From contig NZ_JAVXZY010000008.1 of the NCBI RefSeq assembly GCF_032337115.1, positions 186,001-250,000 on the forward strand: a DNA stretch of 64,000 nt, in the 5' to 3' direction. The position numbers were made by a program, and so were the translations under genes. This document shows positions 16,795 to 22,979 of the stretch, one piece after another; position 1 is the first letter of the stretch, and each line of letters starts with the position of its first letter. The notes beneath the pieces were generated by a model. It made no database searches. It was not told the DNA's origin and saw only the letters and a list, made by a program, of their open reading frames with translations. The DNA is from Roseateles_C aquae (lineage in GTDB: Bacteria > Pseudomonadota > Gammaproteobacteria > Burkholderiales > Burkholderiaceae_C).

Positions 16795-17859
16795 ATGAAT
16801 CCCAACGACGATCTCCCCCGCGGCCTGCCCGACGCCACCGCGAATCCTGAGGACATGCTGGCCGCCCAGCCTGCAGCGGCCGCAGCCGCGCGCCCCGCGC
16901 CGGCCAGCGATGCTGCCGGCGCGCGCGCGCCTGCGACGACGAATTACGAGCCGCTGCTGCAGCAGCTCGCCGCCGACTATCTGCGTGACCGTCGCAGCGA
17001 ACGTCGCTGGCGCAGTTTCTACCGGCTGGCCTGGCTGGCCACGCTGCTGACCCTGGTCTGGTGGTTCTTCTTCCAAAGCCACCATGTCAGCGCGCCCAGC
17101 ACGCCGCACACCGCCTTGGTTGAGGTGCGCGGTGAAATCGCATCGGATACCGAGGCCAGCGCCGAGCTGCTCTTGTCGGCGATCCGCAGCGCCTTTGAGG
17201 ACCATGGTGCCCAGGCGGTGGTGCTGCGCATCAACTCACCCGGCGGCAGCCCGGTGCAGGCCGGCATCGTCTACGACGAGATCAAGCGCCTGAAGGCCAA
17301 GCATGGCAAGAAGGTCTATGCGGTGGTTGAGGAAATCTGCGCTTCGGGGGCCTATTACATCGCTGCGGCGGCCGATGAAATCTATGTCGACAAGGCCTCG
17401 GTGGTCGGCTCCATCGGCGTGCTGATGGATGGCTTTGGCTTCACCGGCCTGATGGAAAAGCTCGGCGTCGAGCGCCGGTTGCTGACTGCCGGTGAAAACA
17501 AGGGCATGCTGGACCCCTACACGCCGCTGAACGCCAAGCAGCGCGGCTATGCTCAGGCGATGCTGGATCAGATCCACCGCCAGTTCATCGCCGTGGTGCG
17601 CGAGGGCCGCGGTGATCGCCTGAAGGAAACGCCGGAGATGTTCTCCGGCTTGTTCTGGAATGGCGAGGAGGCGGTCAAGATGGGCCTGGCCGATGACCTG
17701 GGCAATCTCGATTTCGTTGCCCGCGAGGTGGTCAAGGCCGAGGAGGTGATTGACTACACGCCTCGCGACAACGTGGCCGAGCGGCTGGCCAAGCGCTTTG
17801 GTGCGGCGATGGGCGAGGGCGCCGTCAAGGCAGTACGCAATCTGGCGCCGATTCGCTGA
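16795..17859 (+). CDS. sppA: S49 family signal peptide peptidase (SppA type)
   Basis: Inner-membrane serine protease thought to degrade cleaved signal peptides. A disordered N-terminal region of about 75 residues leads to one membrane anchor (WLATLLTLVWWFFFQ, about residues 80-94). The catalytic domain shows INSPGGSP, the nucleophile Ser in EICASGAYYIAAAADEIY and the general-base Lys in YVDKASVVGSIGV. The length of 354 matches the short, single-domain SppA form. I use ATG 16795; the in-frame TTG 16780 lacks support. A strong terminator follows at once. Confidence 0.9.
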   Translation: MNPNDDLPRGLPDATANPEDMLAAQPAAAAAARPAPASDAAGARAPATTNYEPLLQQLAADYLRDRRSERRWRSFYRLAWLATLLTLVWWFFFQSHHVSAPSTPHTALVEVRGEIASDTEASAELLLSAIRSAFEDHGAQAVVLRINSPGGSPVQAGIVYDEIKRLKAKHGKKVYAVVEEICASGAYYIAAAADEIYVDKASVVGSIGVLMDGFGFTGLMEKLGVERRLLTAGENKGMLDPYTPLNAKQRGYAQAMLDQIHRQFIAVVREGRGDRLKETPEMFSGLFWNGEEAVKMGLADDLGNLDFVAREVVKAEEVIDYTPRDNVAERLAKRFGAAMGEGAVKAVRNLAPIR

Positions 17860-17873
17860 ACCGCGCAAACAAG

Positions 17874-17904
17874 AAAAAAGGGCCTCCGATGCGGAGGCCC
17901 TTTT
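17874..17904. terminator. Bidirectional terminator between sppA and the PEP-CTERM gene
   Basis: GGGCCTCC (17880-17887) pairs perfectly with GGAGGCCC (17893-17900) around a 5-nt loop, with T4 after it and A6 before it, so it can serve both convergent genes. Confidence 0.9.
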
Positions 17905-17940
17905 GCTTGGGCGGTACTTGCGGCCCGTGGCCAGCGCCGG

Positions 17941-19059
17941 TCAGGCTTGGCGACGGCGGCGGGCGACAAAGCCCAGCGCGCCCAGGCCGGCCAGCATCAG
18001 CGCATAGCTTCCGGGTTCCGGCACGGCCGAGACGTTGTAGCCCGTGAAGGGCTCATAGCCGACTTCCAGCTTGCTGCCACTCTTCATGCTGGCCACGCCG
18101 CCATTGCTGAAGGCGACCTGGTTGGCGATCAGATTGCCTTCCCAGTGGCCGGTGCCGAACACGGTGGCCTTGGGCGCCAGCAGCGTGCCCCAACCGCCCC
18201 AGCCCAGATTGACCGAGGTGGCATTGGGCAGGTTGAAGATGACGCGATCGGCAAAGCTGAGGAAATCGCCGCCTTGCAGCGTGACGCTGGTCGCGCTGCT
18301 GTTGATGACGATGTGCGAGCCGGCGCTGATGTGGGCCAGCGACAGGCTGGAAAGATTGCCGCTGCTGCCCAGGTTGAAGACCTGCAGATCACCGCTGCCG
18401 CTGCCGGTCAGCGTGCCCCAATGATTGCTGCCGGTGGCGGCCAGTGCGTTCAGGTTGCTGCTCAGCGCGGTGACTTCGGACTTGGCCTTGGCGAAGTCGA
18501 AGTAGTTGGCGTTCTGGGTGGCGCTGACGGCCTTGTTGCCCGACTGCACCTCAGCGGCGCTGACGGCGGTCTGGTGGTAGCCATTGGCCTGGCTGCTGTT
18601 GGCGCTGCCGTTCTTGCTGGCACTGCCGAACACGACACCGCCCAGACGGAAATCACCGCCAGCGGCGCGGTACTCGGTCTGCGCGGCTGCCGGGCCGACC
18701 TTGCTGTGCTCGGCCGAGGCGTTGGTATTCACATTGACCGAGGGGCCGCCGTAGACCGTCGAGCCATTGGTGTTCCAGTTACCACCGACGACCAGCTCAG
18801 GCTGGACCTTGCCGTTGGCGTCCTTGTAGGCGGCGAAGGGGCTGCGGTAGCCGGCGTCAAAGCCGTTGAGCACATTGCCACCGATGGCTGCGCGGCCCTC
18901 GACATCGGCGAAGGACGCGACATTGCCGAACACCAGCACGCTGTAGCCCTTGGCGCTGCCCAGGTCGATGGTGGTGATGGCTGCCGCCTCTTGCGCGATG
19001 CCGGCCATCAGAACAGTGATTGCTGCAGATACCAGTTTCAGTCCGTTCGAACGAATCAC
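17941..19059 (-). CDS. PEP-CTERM choice-of-anchor A family secreted protein
   Basis: A 372-residue exported protein. It has a Sec signal peptide (about residues 1-26, ending in QEAAA), a choice-of-anchor A domain rich in Gly, Ser and Asn (SAKGYSVLVFGNVASF near its start), and the complete sorting tail of PEP-CTERM proteins: VPEPGSYAL, a hydrophobic stretch and a terminal RRRRQ cluster. Such tails are recognised by exosortases, which cleave and transfer the protein at the cell envelope. The only exosortase in the window is XrtB at 46072-46986, the obvious candidate processing enzyme, though genomes may hold others. Its upstream region holds three stacked dyads. The function of the surface domain is unknown. 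Confidence 0.9.
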   Translation of the reverse strand: MIRSNGLKLVSAAITVLMAGIAQEAAAITTIDLGSAKGYSVLVFGNVASFADVEGRAAIGGNVLNGFDAGYRSPFAAYKDANGKVQPELVVGGNWNTNGSTVYGGPSVNVNTNASAEHSKVGPAAAQTEYRAAGGDFRLGGVVFGSASKNGSANSSQANGYHQTAVSAAEVQSGNKAVSATQNANYFDFAKAKSEVTALSSNLNALAATGSNHWGTLTGSGSGDLQVFNLGSSGNLSSLSLAHISAGSHIVINSSATSVTLQGGDFLSFADRVIFNLPNATSVNLGWGGWGTLLAPKATVFGTGHWEGNLIANQVAFSNGGVASMKSGSKLEVGYEPFTGYNVSAVPEPGSYALMLAGLGALGFVARRRRQA

Positions 19060-19111
19060 AGTGTTTCCCTTTGTTTTTTAGCGCCGTCGTAGACGCTGCT
19101 TTCGCGGTAGA

Positions 19112-19174
19112 CGTTCCTCTTGGAACGCATGGCCGCGATTCTAGGAATCGGCTGTGATCAGGGGAGACCCTGAT
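19112..19174 (-). promoter_or_regulatory. Three stacked dyads upstream of the PEP-CTERM gene
   Basis: CGTTCC-TCTT-GGAACG (19112-19127), CGATTC-TAG-GAATCG (19136-19150) and ATCAGGG-GAGA-CCCTGAT (19157-19174) are perfect inverted repeats in a row, starting 53 bases before the start codon. They could be a chain of leader hairpins or operator sites. I looked for a sigma54 element (TGGCAC-N5-TTGC) here, known at PEP-CTERM genes, and did not find one. Confidence 0.5.
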
Positions 19175-19229
19175 TGAGGTGGTATCTAATTGGTTTGTGC
19201 GCTTTGCACGGTTTTGAACGTCTCAGGCA

Positions 19230-19256
19230 CCGCCGCGTCCGGGCAGGCCGCGGCGG
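19230..19256 (-). terminator. Possible hairpin terminator after the aldehyde dehydrogenase gene
   Basis: CCGCCGCG (19230-19237) pairs with CGCGGCGG (19249-19256). On the minus strand it follows the aldehyde dehydrogenase stop, but there is no T-run, so termination would be inefficient or Rho-dependent. Confidence 0.35.
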
Positions 19257-19277
19257 CTCTCGGGTTCAGCGCCTGAT

Positions 19278-20720
19278 TCAGGGGCAGAGGTAGCTGGTCT
19301 TGACCGTGGTGTAGAACTCGGCGGCGTAGCTGCCTTGCTCGCGCGGGCCCATGCTGGAGCCCTTGCGGCCGCCGAAGGGCACGTGATAGTCGACGCCGGC
19401 GGTCGGCAGATTGACCATCACCATGCCGGCCTGGGCGTGGCGCTTGAAGTGGCTGGCATGCTTGAGCGAGCTGGTGCAGATGCCGCTGGCCAGGCCAAAG
19501 GGCGTGTCGTTGGCCAGCGCCAGGGCGTGCTCATAGTTGTCGGCCGGGATCAGGCTGGCCACGGGGCCGAAGATCTCGTCGCGGCAATGCTGCATCGCGT
19601 TGTCGCAGTCGGCGAACAGCGCCGGCTGCAGATAGTGGCCGGGCTGGGCCAGCGTCAGCGTGTCGCCGCCGGCGACCAGCCGAGCGCCTTCCGCTTTGGC
19701 CAGCGCGATATAGCGCAGATCCTGCGCGAGCTGGCTTTCATCGACGACCGGGCCGATCTGTGTGCCGGCCTCCAGCGCATGGCCGACGCGCAGCTCGCGG
19801 GTGGCCTGCGTCAACGCCTCCAGCAGCTTGGGGTAGATGCCCTTGGTGACGATGATGCGCGAGGCCGCCGTGCAACGCTGGCCGGTGGAGTAGAAGGCGC
19901 CTTGAATGATGCAGTTCACTGCGGTGGCGAGATCGGCGTCGTCCAGCACCACCTGCGGGTTCTTGCCGCCCATCTCGAGCTGGAACTTGGCACCGCGCAT
20001 CACGGCCGCCTGCGCCACGCGCTGGCCGGTGCCGACTGAGCCGGTGAAGCTCAGGGCCTGGACACGCGCGTCATTGAGCAGGGCCTGGCCGACCACGCTG
20101 CCTGGGCCCATGACCAGATTGAAGACGCCATCGGGCAGGCCCGAGCGGCTGATGATCTCGGCCAGCGCCCAGGCCGAGCCAGGCACCAGTTCGGCTGGCT
20201 TGAAAACGACGGTATTGCCGAAGGCCAGCGCCGGGGCGATCTTCCAGGCCGGGATGGCGATGGGGAAGTTCCAGGGCGTGATCAGGCCCACCACGCCTAC
20301 CGGCTCACGCGTCACCTCGATCTCGACGCCGGGGCGCACCGAGGCCAGCTTGTCGCCGCACTGGCGCAGCGCTTCCTGGGCGAAGAACTTGAAGATGGCG
20401 CCAGCGCGTGCCACCTCGCCCACGCCTTCGGGCCGGGTCTTGCCTTCCTCGCGGCTGAGCAACTCGCCCAGTTCGTCCTTGCGGGCCAGGATCTCGCTGC
20501 CGATGCGGTCCAGGGCATCGGCACGTTGCTGGGGCGTCGACATCGCCCAGCCCGGCGCGGCGGCATGGGCGGCGGCGATGGCACGCTCGGTCTGAGGGGC
20601 GTCTGCCTGCGCGTAGTGGCCGACGAGATCGTTGGTGTCTGACGGGTTGATATTGGCGCGTTCGCCGCTGCCTTGCAGCCATTGGCCAGCGATGAAATTT
20701 GCGTGCGAGGTCTGGCTCAT
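19278..20720 (-). CDS. NAD(P)-dependent aldehyde dehydrogenase (semialdehyde dehydrogenase type)
   Basis: A 480-residue ALDH superfamily enzyme. General base Glu249 lies in LEMGGKNP and catalytic Cys283 in STGQRCTAASR; the coenzyme-binding block ITPWNFPIAIPAWKIAPALA and the end PFGGRKGSSMGPREQ are present. The GQRCTAASR context and the C-terminus resemble alpha-ketoglutaric semialdehyde dehydrogenases more than GabD, so oxidation of a sugar-acid or amino-acid-derived semialdehyde is likely; the substrate cannot be fixed from sequence. Start ATG 20720 has GGAGACC upstream. It stands alone, divergent from bfr, with an AT-rich palindrome between them. Confidence 0.87.
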   Translation of the reverse strand: MSQTSHANFIAGQWLQGSGERANINPSDTNDLVGHYAQADAPQTERAIAAAHAAAPGWAMSTPQQRADALDRIGSEILARKDELGELLSREEGKTRPEGVGEVARAGAIFKFFAQEALRQCGDKLASVRPGVEIEVTREPVGVVGLITPWNFPIAIPAWKIAPALAFGNTVVFKPAELVPGSAWALAEIISRSGLPDGVFNLVMGPGSVVGQALLNDARVQALSFTGSVGTGQRVAQAAVMRGAKFQLEMGGKNPQVVLDDADLATAVNCIIQGAFYSTGQRCTAASRIIVTKGIYPKLLEALTQATRELRVGHALEAGTQIGPVVDESQLAQDLRYIALAKAEGARLVAGGDTLTLAQPGHYLQPALFADCDNAMQHCRDEIFGPVASLIPADNYEHALALANDTPFGLASGICTSSLKHASHFKRHAQAGMVMVNLPTAGVDYHVPFGGRKGSSMGPREQGSYAAEFYTTVKTSYLCP

Positions 20721-20748
20721 CGGGGTCTCCTGTGTTGGACGAATATTG

Positions 20749-20760
20749 TAAATATATTTA
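20749..20760. promoter_or_regulatory. AT-rich palindrome between aldehyde dehydrogenase and bfr
   Basis: TAAATATATTTA is a perfect 12-bp palindrome in an otherwise GC-rich sequence, 29 bases before the aldehyde dehydrogenase start on the minus strand. On that strand TTGGCA and TACAAT flank it with a 19-bp spacer, so it may overlap a promoter and act as an operator. Confidence 0.4.
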
Positions 20761-20911
20761 ATAACGGGTTGCCAATGCCAGCGCAAAGAACGCTGGAGAG
20801 GACAGGGGCGGCAACAGCTTCGGGAGTATCGGCTTGCCGGGCCGCCAAGCGCTTTGCCAGCGACCCCTGGGGACCGCACAATGGGCCCTCGCTCAGATCA
20901 AGGAGAACGAT

Positions 20912-21391
20912 ATGAAAGGCGATGCCAAGGTCATCGAATACCTGAATGCCCAGCTGAAGAACGAGCTGACGGCGATCAACCAGTACTTCCTCCACGCCCG
21001 CATCCTGAAGAGCTGGGGCTATGAGGGCCTGGCCAAGCATGAATACCAGGAATCGATCGAGGAAATGAAGCATGCGGACAAGCTGATCGAGCGCATCCTG
21101 ATGCTCGAAGGCCTGCCCAATCTGCAGGATCTGGGCAAGCTCTTCATCGGCGAAACCGCTGTCGAGGTGCTGCACTGCGATCTGAAGATCGAGACGGGCT
21201 CGCACCCGCTGCTGAAAGAGGCGATTGCCTATTGCGAGAGCGTGCGTGACTACGTGTCCCGCGAGGTGCTGGAGGCCATCCTCAGCGATACCGAGGAGCA
21301 CATCGACCACCTGGAGACCCAGATCGGCCTGGTCGCCCAGATCGGCGAGCAGAACTGGCTGCAAAGCCAGGTGGGCCCGGTCGGTAGCTGA
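20912..21391 (+). CDS. bfr: Bacterioferritin
   Basis: Haem-containing 24-subunit iron-storage protein. By ungapped alignment with E. coli Bfr the ferroxidase ligands Glu18, Glu51, His54, Glu94 and His130 are present, as is haem ligand Met52. The position of E. coli Glu127 is Thr here (DTEEHID), with Glu at 128 and 129; I recall the same motif from other betaproteobacteria, so it looks like a family variant. Length 159. Start ATG 20912 follows AAGGAG with ideal spacing. bfd, which encodes the ferredoxin that releases iron from Bfr, lies just downstream. Confidence 0.96.
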   Translation: MKGDAKVIEYLNAQLKNELTAINQYFLHARILKSWGYEGLAKHEYQESIEEMKHADKLIERILMLEGLPNLQDLGKLFIGETAVEVLHCDLKIETGSHPLLKEAIAYCESVRDYVSREVLEAILSDTEEHIDHLETQIGLVAQIGEQNWLQSQVGPVGS

Positions 21392-21439
21392 GCGGCAGCG
21401 CGGCCACACCCGGATCGTGGAAGGGATAAAGACAATCTA

Positions 21440-21469
21440 ATTGAGAAGTGTTCGTATTTGCGTTAGCAT
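21440..21469 (+). promoter_or_regulatory. Candidate bfd promoter overlapped by a Fur-like box
   Basis: TTGAGA (21441-21446), 17 bases and TAGCAT (21464-21469) form a plausible sigma70 promoter. The 19-mer at 21440-21458 (ATTGAGAAGTGTTCGTATT) resembles the betaproteobacterial Fur consensus ATTGAGAATGATTCTCATT at about 13 of 19 positions and covers the -35. Fur repression of bfd in iron-rich cells is established in other proteobacteria; its application here is inference. Confidence 0.5.
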
Positions 21470-21499
21470 CCGTGCATCGCAAGTCGAGCCCGTCTCACC

Positions 21500-21724
21500 A
21501 TGATCGTCTGCCTCTGCCATCGTGTTTCCGATCGCGACATCCGCCGGCATGTCGAGGCGGGCACGGCCAATTTCGAGCAATTGCAGGACGACACCCAGCT
21601 GGCTTCGGCCTGCGGCGCCTGCCACGACTGTGCGCATGAGATCTTCGAGGCAGCGCTGAGCGAGCGGGTCTTCAAGCGCAGTGGGCAGCGAGTCATCGCG
21701 ATTGCCCAAGCCGTGGCGGCTTGA
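21500..21724 (+). CDS. bfd: Bacterioferritin-associated ferredoxin
   Basis: A 74-residue [2Fe-2S] protein that donates electrons to Bfr haem to mobilise stored iron. The four cluster Cys follow the Bfd pattern CxC...CxxC: Cys4 and Cys6 in MIVCLCHRVSDRDI, then CGACHDC at about residues 38-44. The start ATG 21500 has no strong ribosome-binding site. It lies 108 bases after bfr, with its own candidate promoter and Fur-like box, and is closed by an intrinsic terminator. Confidence 0.94.
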   Translation: MIVCLCHRVSDRDIRRHVEAGTANFEQLQDDTQLASACGACHDCAHEIFEAALSERVFKRSGQRVIAIAQAVAA

Positions 21725-21730
21725 AAAGCA

Positions 21731-21761
21731 AAAAGGGCAGCTCGCCACAAGCTGCCCTTTT
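21731..21761 (+). terminator. Terminator of bfd
   Basis: AAAAGGGCAGC (21731-21741) pairs with GCTGCCCTTTT (21751-21761); the T-run is part of the stem, so it can work in both directions. Confidence 0.88.
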
Positions 21762-21805
21762 CGTTTCCTGACACTCACCATCTCGGCGCCGTAGCGCCCA
21801 TCAAC

Positions 21806-21839
21806 AAAAAGACCGCAAGCGCGGCGCAGCGCTTGCGGT
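21806..21839 (-). terminator. Terminator of the acid-shock-like gene
   Basis: ACCGCAAGCGC (21812-21822) and GCGCTTGCGGT (21829-21839) form an 11-bp perfect stem with a 6-nt loop; on the minus strand it is followed by CTTTTTG. Confidence 0.88.
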
Positions 21840-21887
21840 AAGGAGTGGCACGAGGCCACTCGGGTCGATCAAGTCTTGACCGGCCGA

Positions 21888-22304
21888 TTACTTCTTCGGT
21901 GCTTCGATCTTGGCTTCAAGGCCAGCAGCCGGCGCGGCCGTCGTCATCGCCGTGCTTGCCGCGGCCGCTGCGGGCTTGGCGTCACGCTTGGGCTCATGCT
22001 TGGCCTCGTGCTTCGCGGCATGGGCGGCATGCTTGCTGGCGTGGTGGCCGGCTGCTGATGCCGCTTCGGCCGGCTTGGCGGCTGCGGTGGCGGCCGGAGC
22101 CGTGGTCACAGGAGCGGCGGGCGTAGCCGCCTGTGCAACCGGCGCGGCCGGGGTGGCGGTTGCGGCCGTTGCTGCCGGCGCAGTCACCTTGGCAGCCGGC
22201 GCCGCGGCAGTGGGGGCGACCGTGGCGGTCGCGGCCTGCGCAAAGACGGCGCCGGCGCTCAGGCTCAGCAGGGTGGTGATCAGCGTGGTCTTGATGGTGT
22301 TCAT
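21888..22304 (-). CDS. Secreted Ala/His/Lys-rich disordered protein, acid-shock (Asr)-like (copy A)
   Basis: A 138-residue protein with a Sec signal peptide (MNTIKTTLITTLLSLSAGAVFAQ) and a mature part almost wholly of Ala, Pro, Thr, Lys and His, including a His/Lys cluster (HHASKHAAHAAKHEAKHE). The composition and layout resemble E. coli Asr, a periplasmic acid-shock protein that is intrinsically disordered; sequence identity outside composition cannot be judged. A paralogue with a nearly identical signal peptide lies directly upstream. The start ATG 22304 follows GAGGACCAGGACC. A strong terminator ends the gene. The role (acid or envelope stress chaperone) is inference. Confidence 0.72.
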   Translation of the reverse strand: MNTIKTTLITTLLSLSAGAVFAQAATATVAPTAAAPAAKVTAPAATAATATPAAPVAQAATPAAPVTTAPAATAAAKPAEAASAAGHHASKHAAHAAKHEAKHEPKRDAKPAAAAASTAMTTAAPAAGLEAKIEAPKK

Positions 22305-22325
22305 GGTCCTGGTCCTCGTGGGTGT

Positions 22326-22341
22326 GTCAGTAAAGAGTTAG
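22326..22341. promoter_or_regulatory. Shared 16-mer upstream of copy A
   Basis: GTCAGTAAAGAGTTAG at 22326-22341 differs at only two positions from GTCACTAAATAGTTAG at 22894-22909. This copy ends 22 bases before the copy A start codon. See the second site for the other member. Confidence 0.4.
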
Positions 22342-22365
22342 TGGCGCGTCTTGTTGATTGAAAAA

Positions 22366-22755
22366 TCAGGCGGACTTCGGGGCATCGGCCTGCGGCTTAG
22401 CGGCGGGCTTCTTGCTGCCATGCTTGTGCGTGGCCTTGGTATTCAGTGCGGCGCTCTTGCCATCGAGCTTGGCCTCAGTCTTGGTTTCGGCCTTGCTTGC
22501 CGGTTTGGCGGTATCGGTCGCGGTGGCTGCGGCAGGTGCGACGGCAGGCGCCGTGGTGAGCTTGGCGGCTGGCGCAGCGACCTTGGCGGCGGTGCCGGCG
22601 GGCTCGGTCTTCGCGGTGGTCGCGGTGGTGGCTGTGGCGGTGGCTGTGGCCGGCACGGCGGTTTGGCTGTTCGACGTCCCAGGGTTCTGCGCCATCGCCA
22701 GACCAGCGCTCAGAGCCAGCAGCGTGGGAATCAGGGCAGTCTTCAGTGCATTCAT
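22366..22755 (-). CDS. Secreted Ala/Thr/Lys-rich disordered protein, acid-shock (Asr)-like (copy B)
   Basis: A 129-residue paralogue of the neighbouring copy A: the signal peptides MNALKTALIPTLLALSAGLAMAQ and MNTIKTTLITTLLSLSAG align closely, while the mature parts share only composition. The C-terminus holds KATHKHGSKKPAAKPQ, a basic Lys/His tail as in Asr proteins. Start ATG 22755 has GGAGCG upstream; a start 13 codons earlier would spoil the signal peptide. The two genes lie in tandem 61 bases apart and may be co-transcribed or separately controlled. Confidence 0.7.
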   Translation of the reverse strand: MNALKTALIPTLLALSAGLAMAQNPGTSNSQTAVPATATATATTATTAKTEPAGTAAKVAAPAAKLTTAPAVAPAAATATDTAKPASKAETKTEAKLDGKSAALNTKATHKHGSKKPAAKPQADAPKSA

Positions 22756-22845
22756 TTGGATCGCTCCAGGGTTGGTGAACATGTGAGCAAACAACGATGG
22801 CTATTGGGATCGCGTTGACATCGGGTGCTGCTGTTGCAATGCGTT

Positions 22846-22909
22846 ACACACCGATGGTGTGTGAATCCGGCGGCGCCAAATCCACAAAGGCGCGTCACTA
22901 AATAGTTAG
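22846..22909. promoter_or_regulatory. Dyad and second 16-mer between copy B and ggt
   Basis: ACACACC-GAT-GGTGTGT at 22846-22862 is a perfect 7-bp inverted repeat. GTCACTAAATAGTTAG at 22894-22909 is the second copy of the 16-mer found upstream of copy A. The site lies 71 bases before ggt and 139 bases before copy B, so either could be the target. Confidence 0.4.
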
Positions 22910-22979
22910 GTGAAATCAAAGAGGCCTTGCCTGCGGCTCGGGGCAGAATGCGCAGCAAGTCCTTGCAGGAGTCATTTGC

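Noticed and set aside
20912..21391. Thr127 in Bfr as a lost ferroxidase site
   Set aside because: DTEEHID is, from memory, common in betaproteobacterial Bfr, and all other ligands are present, so I treat it as a family variant.
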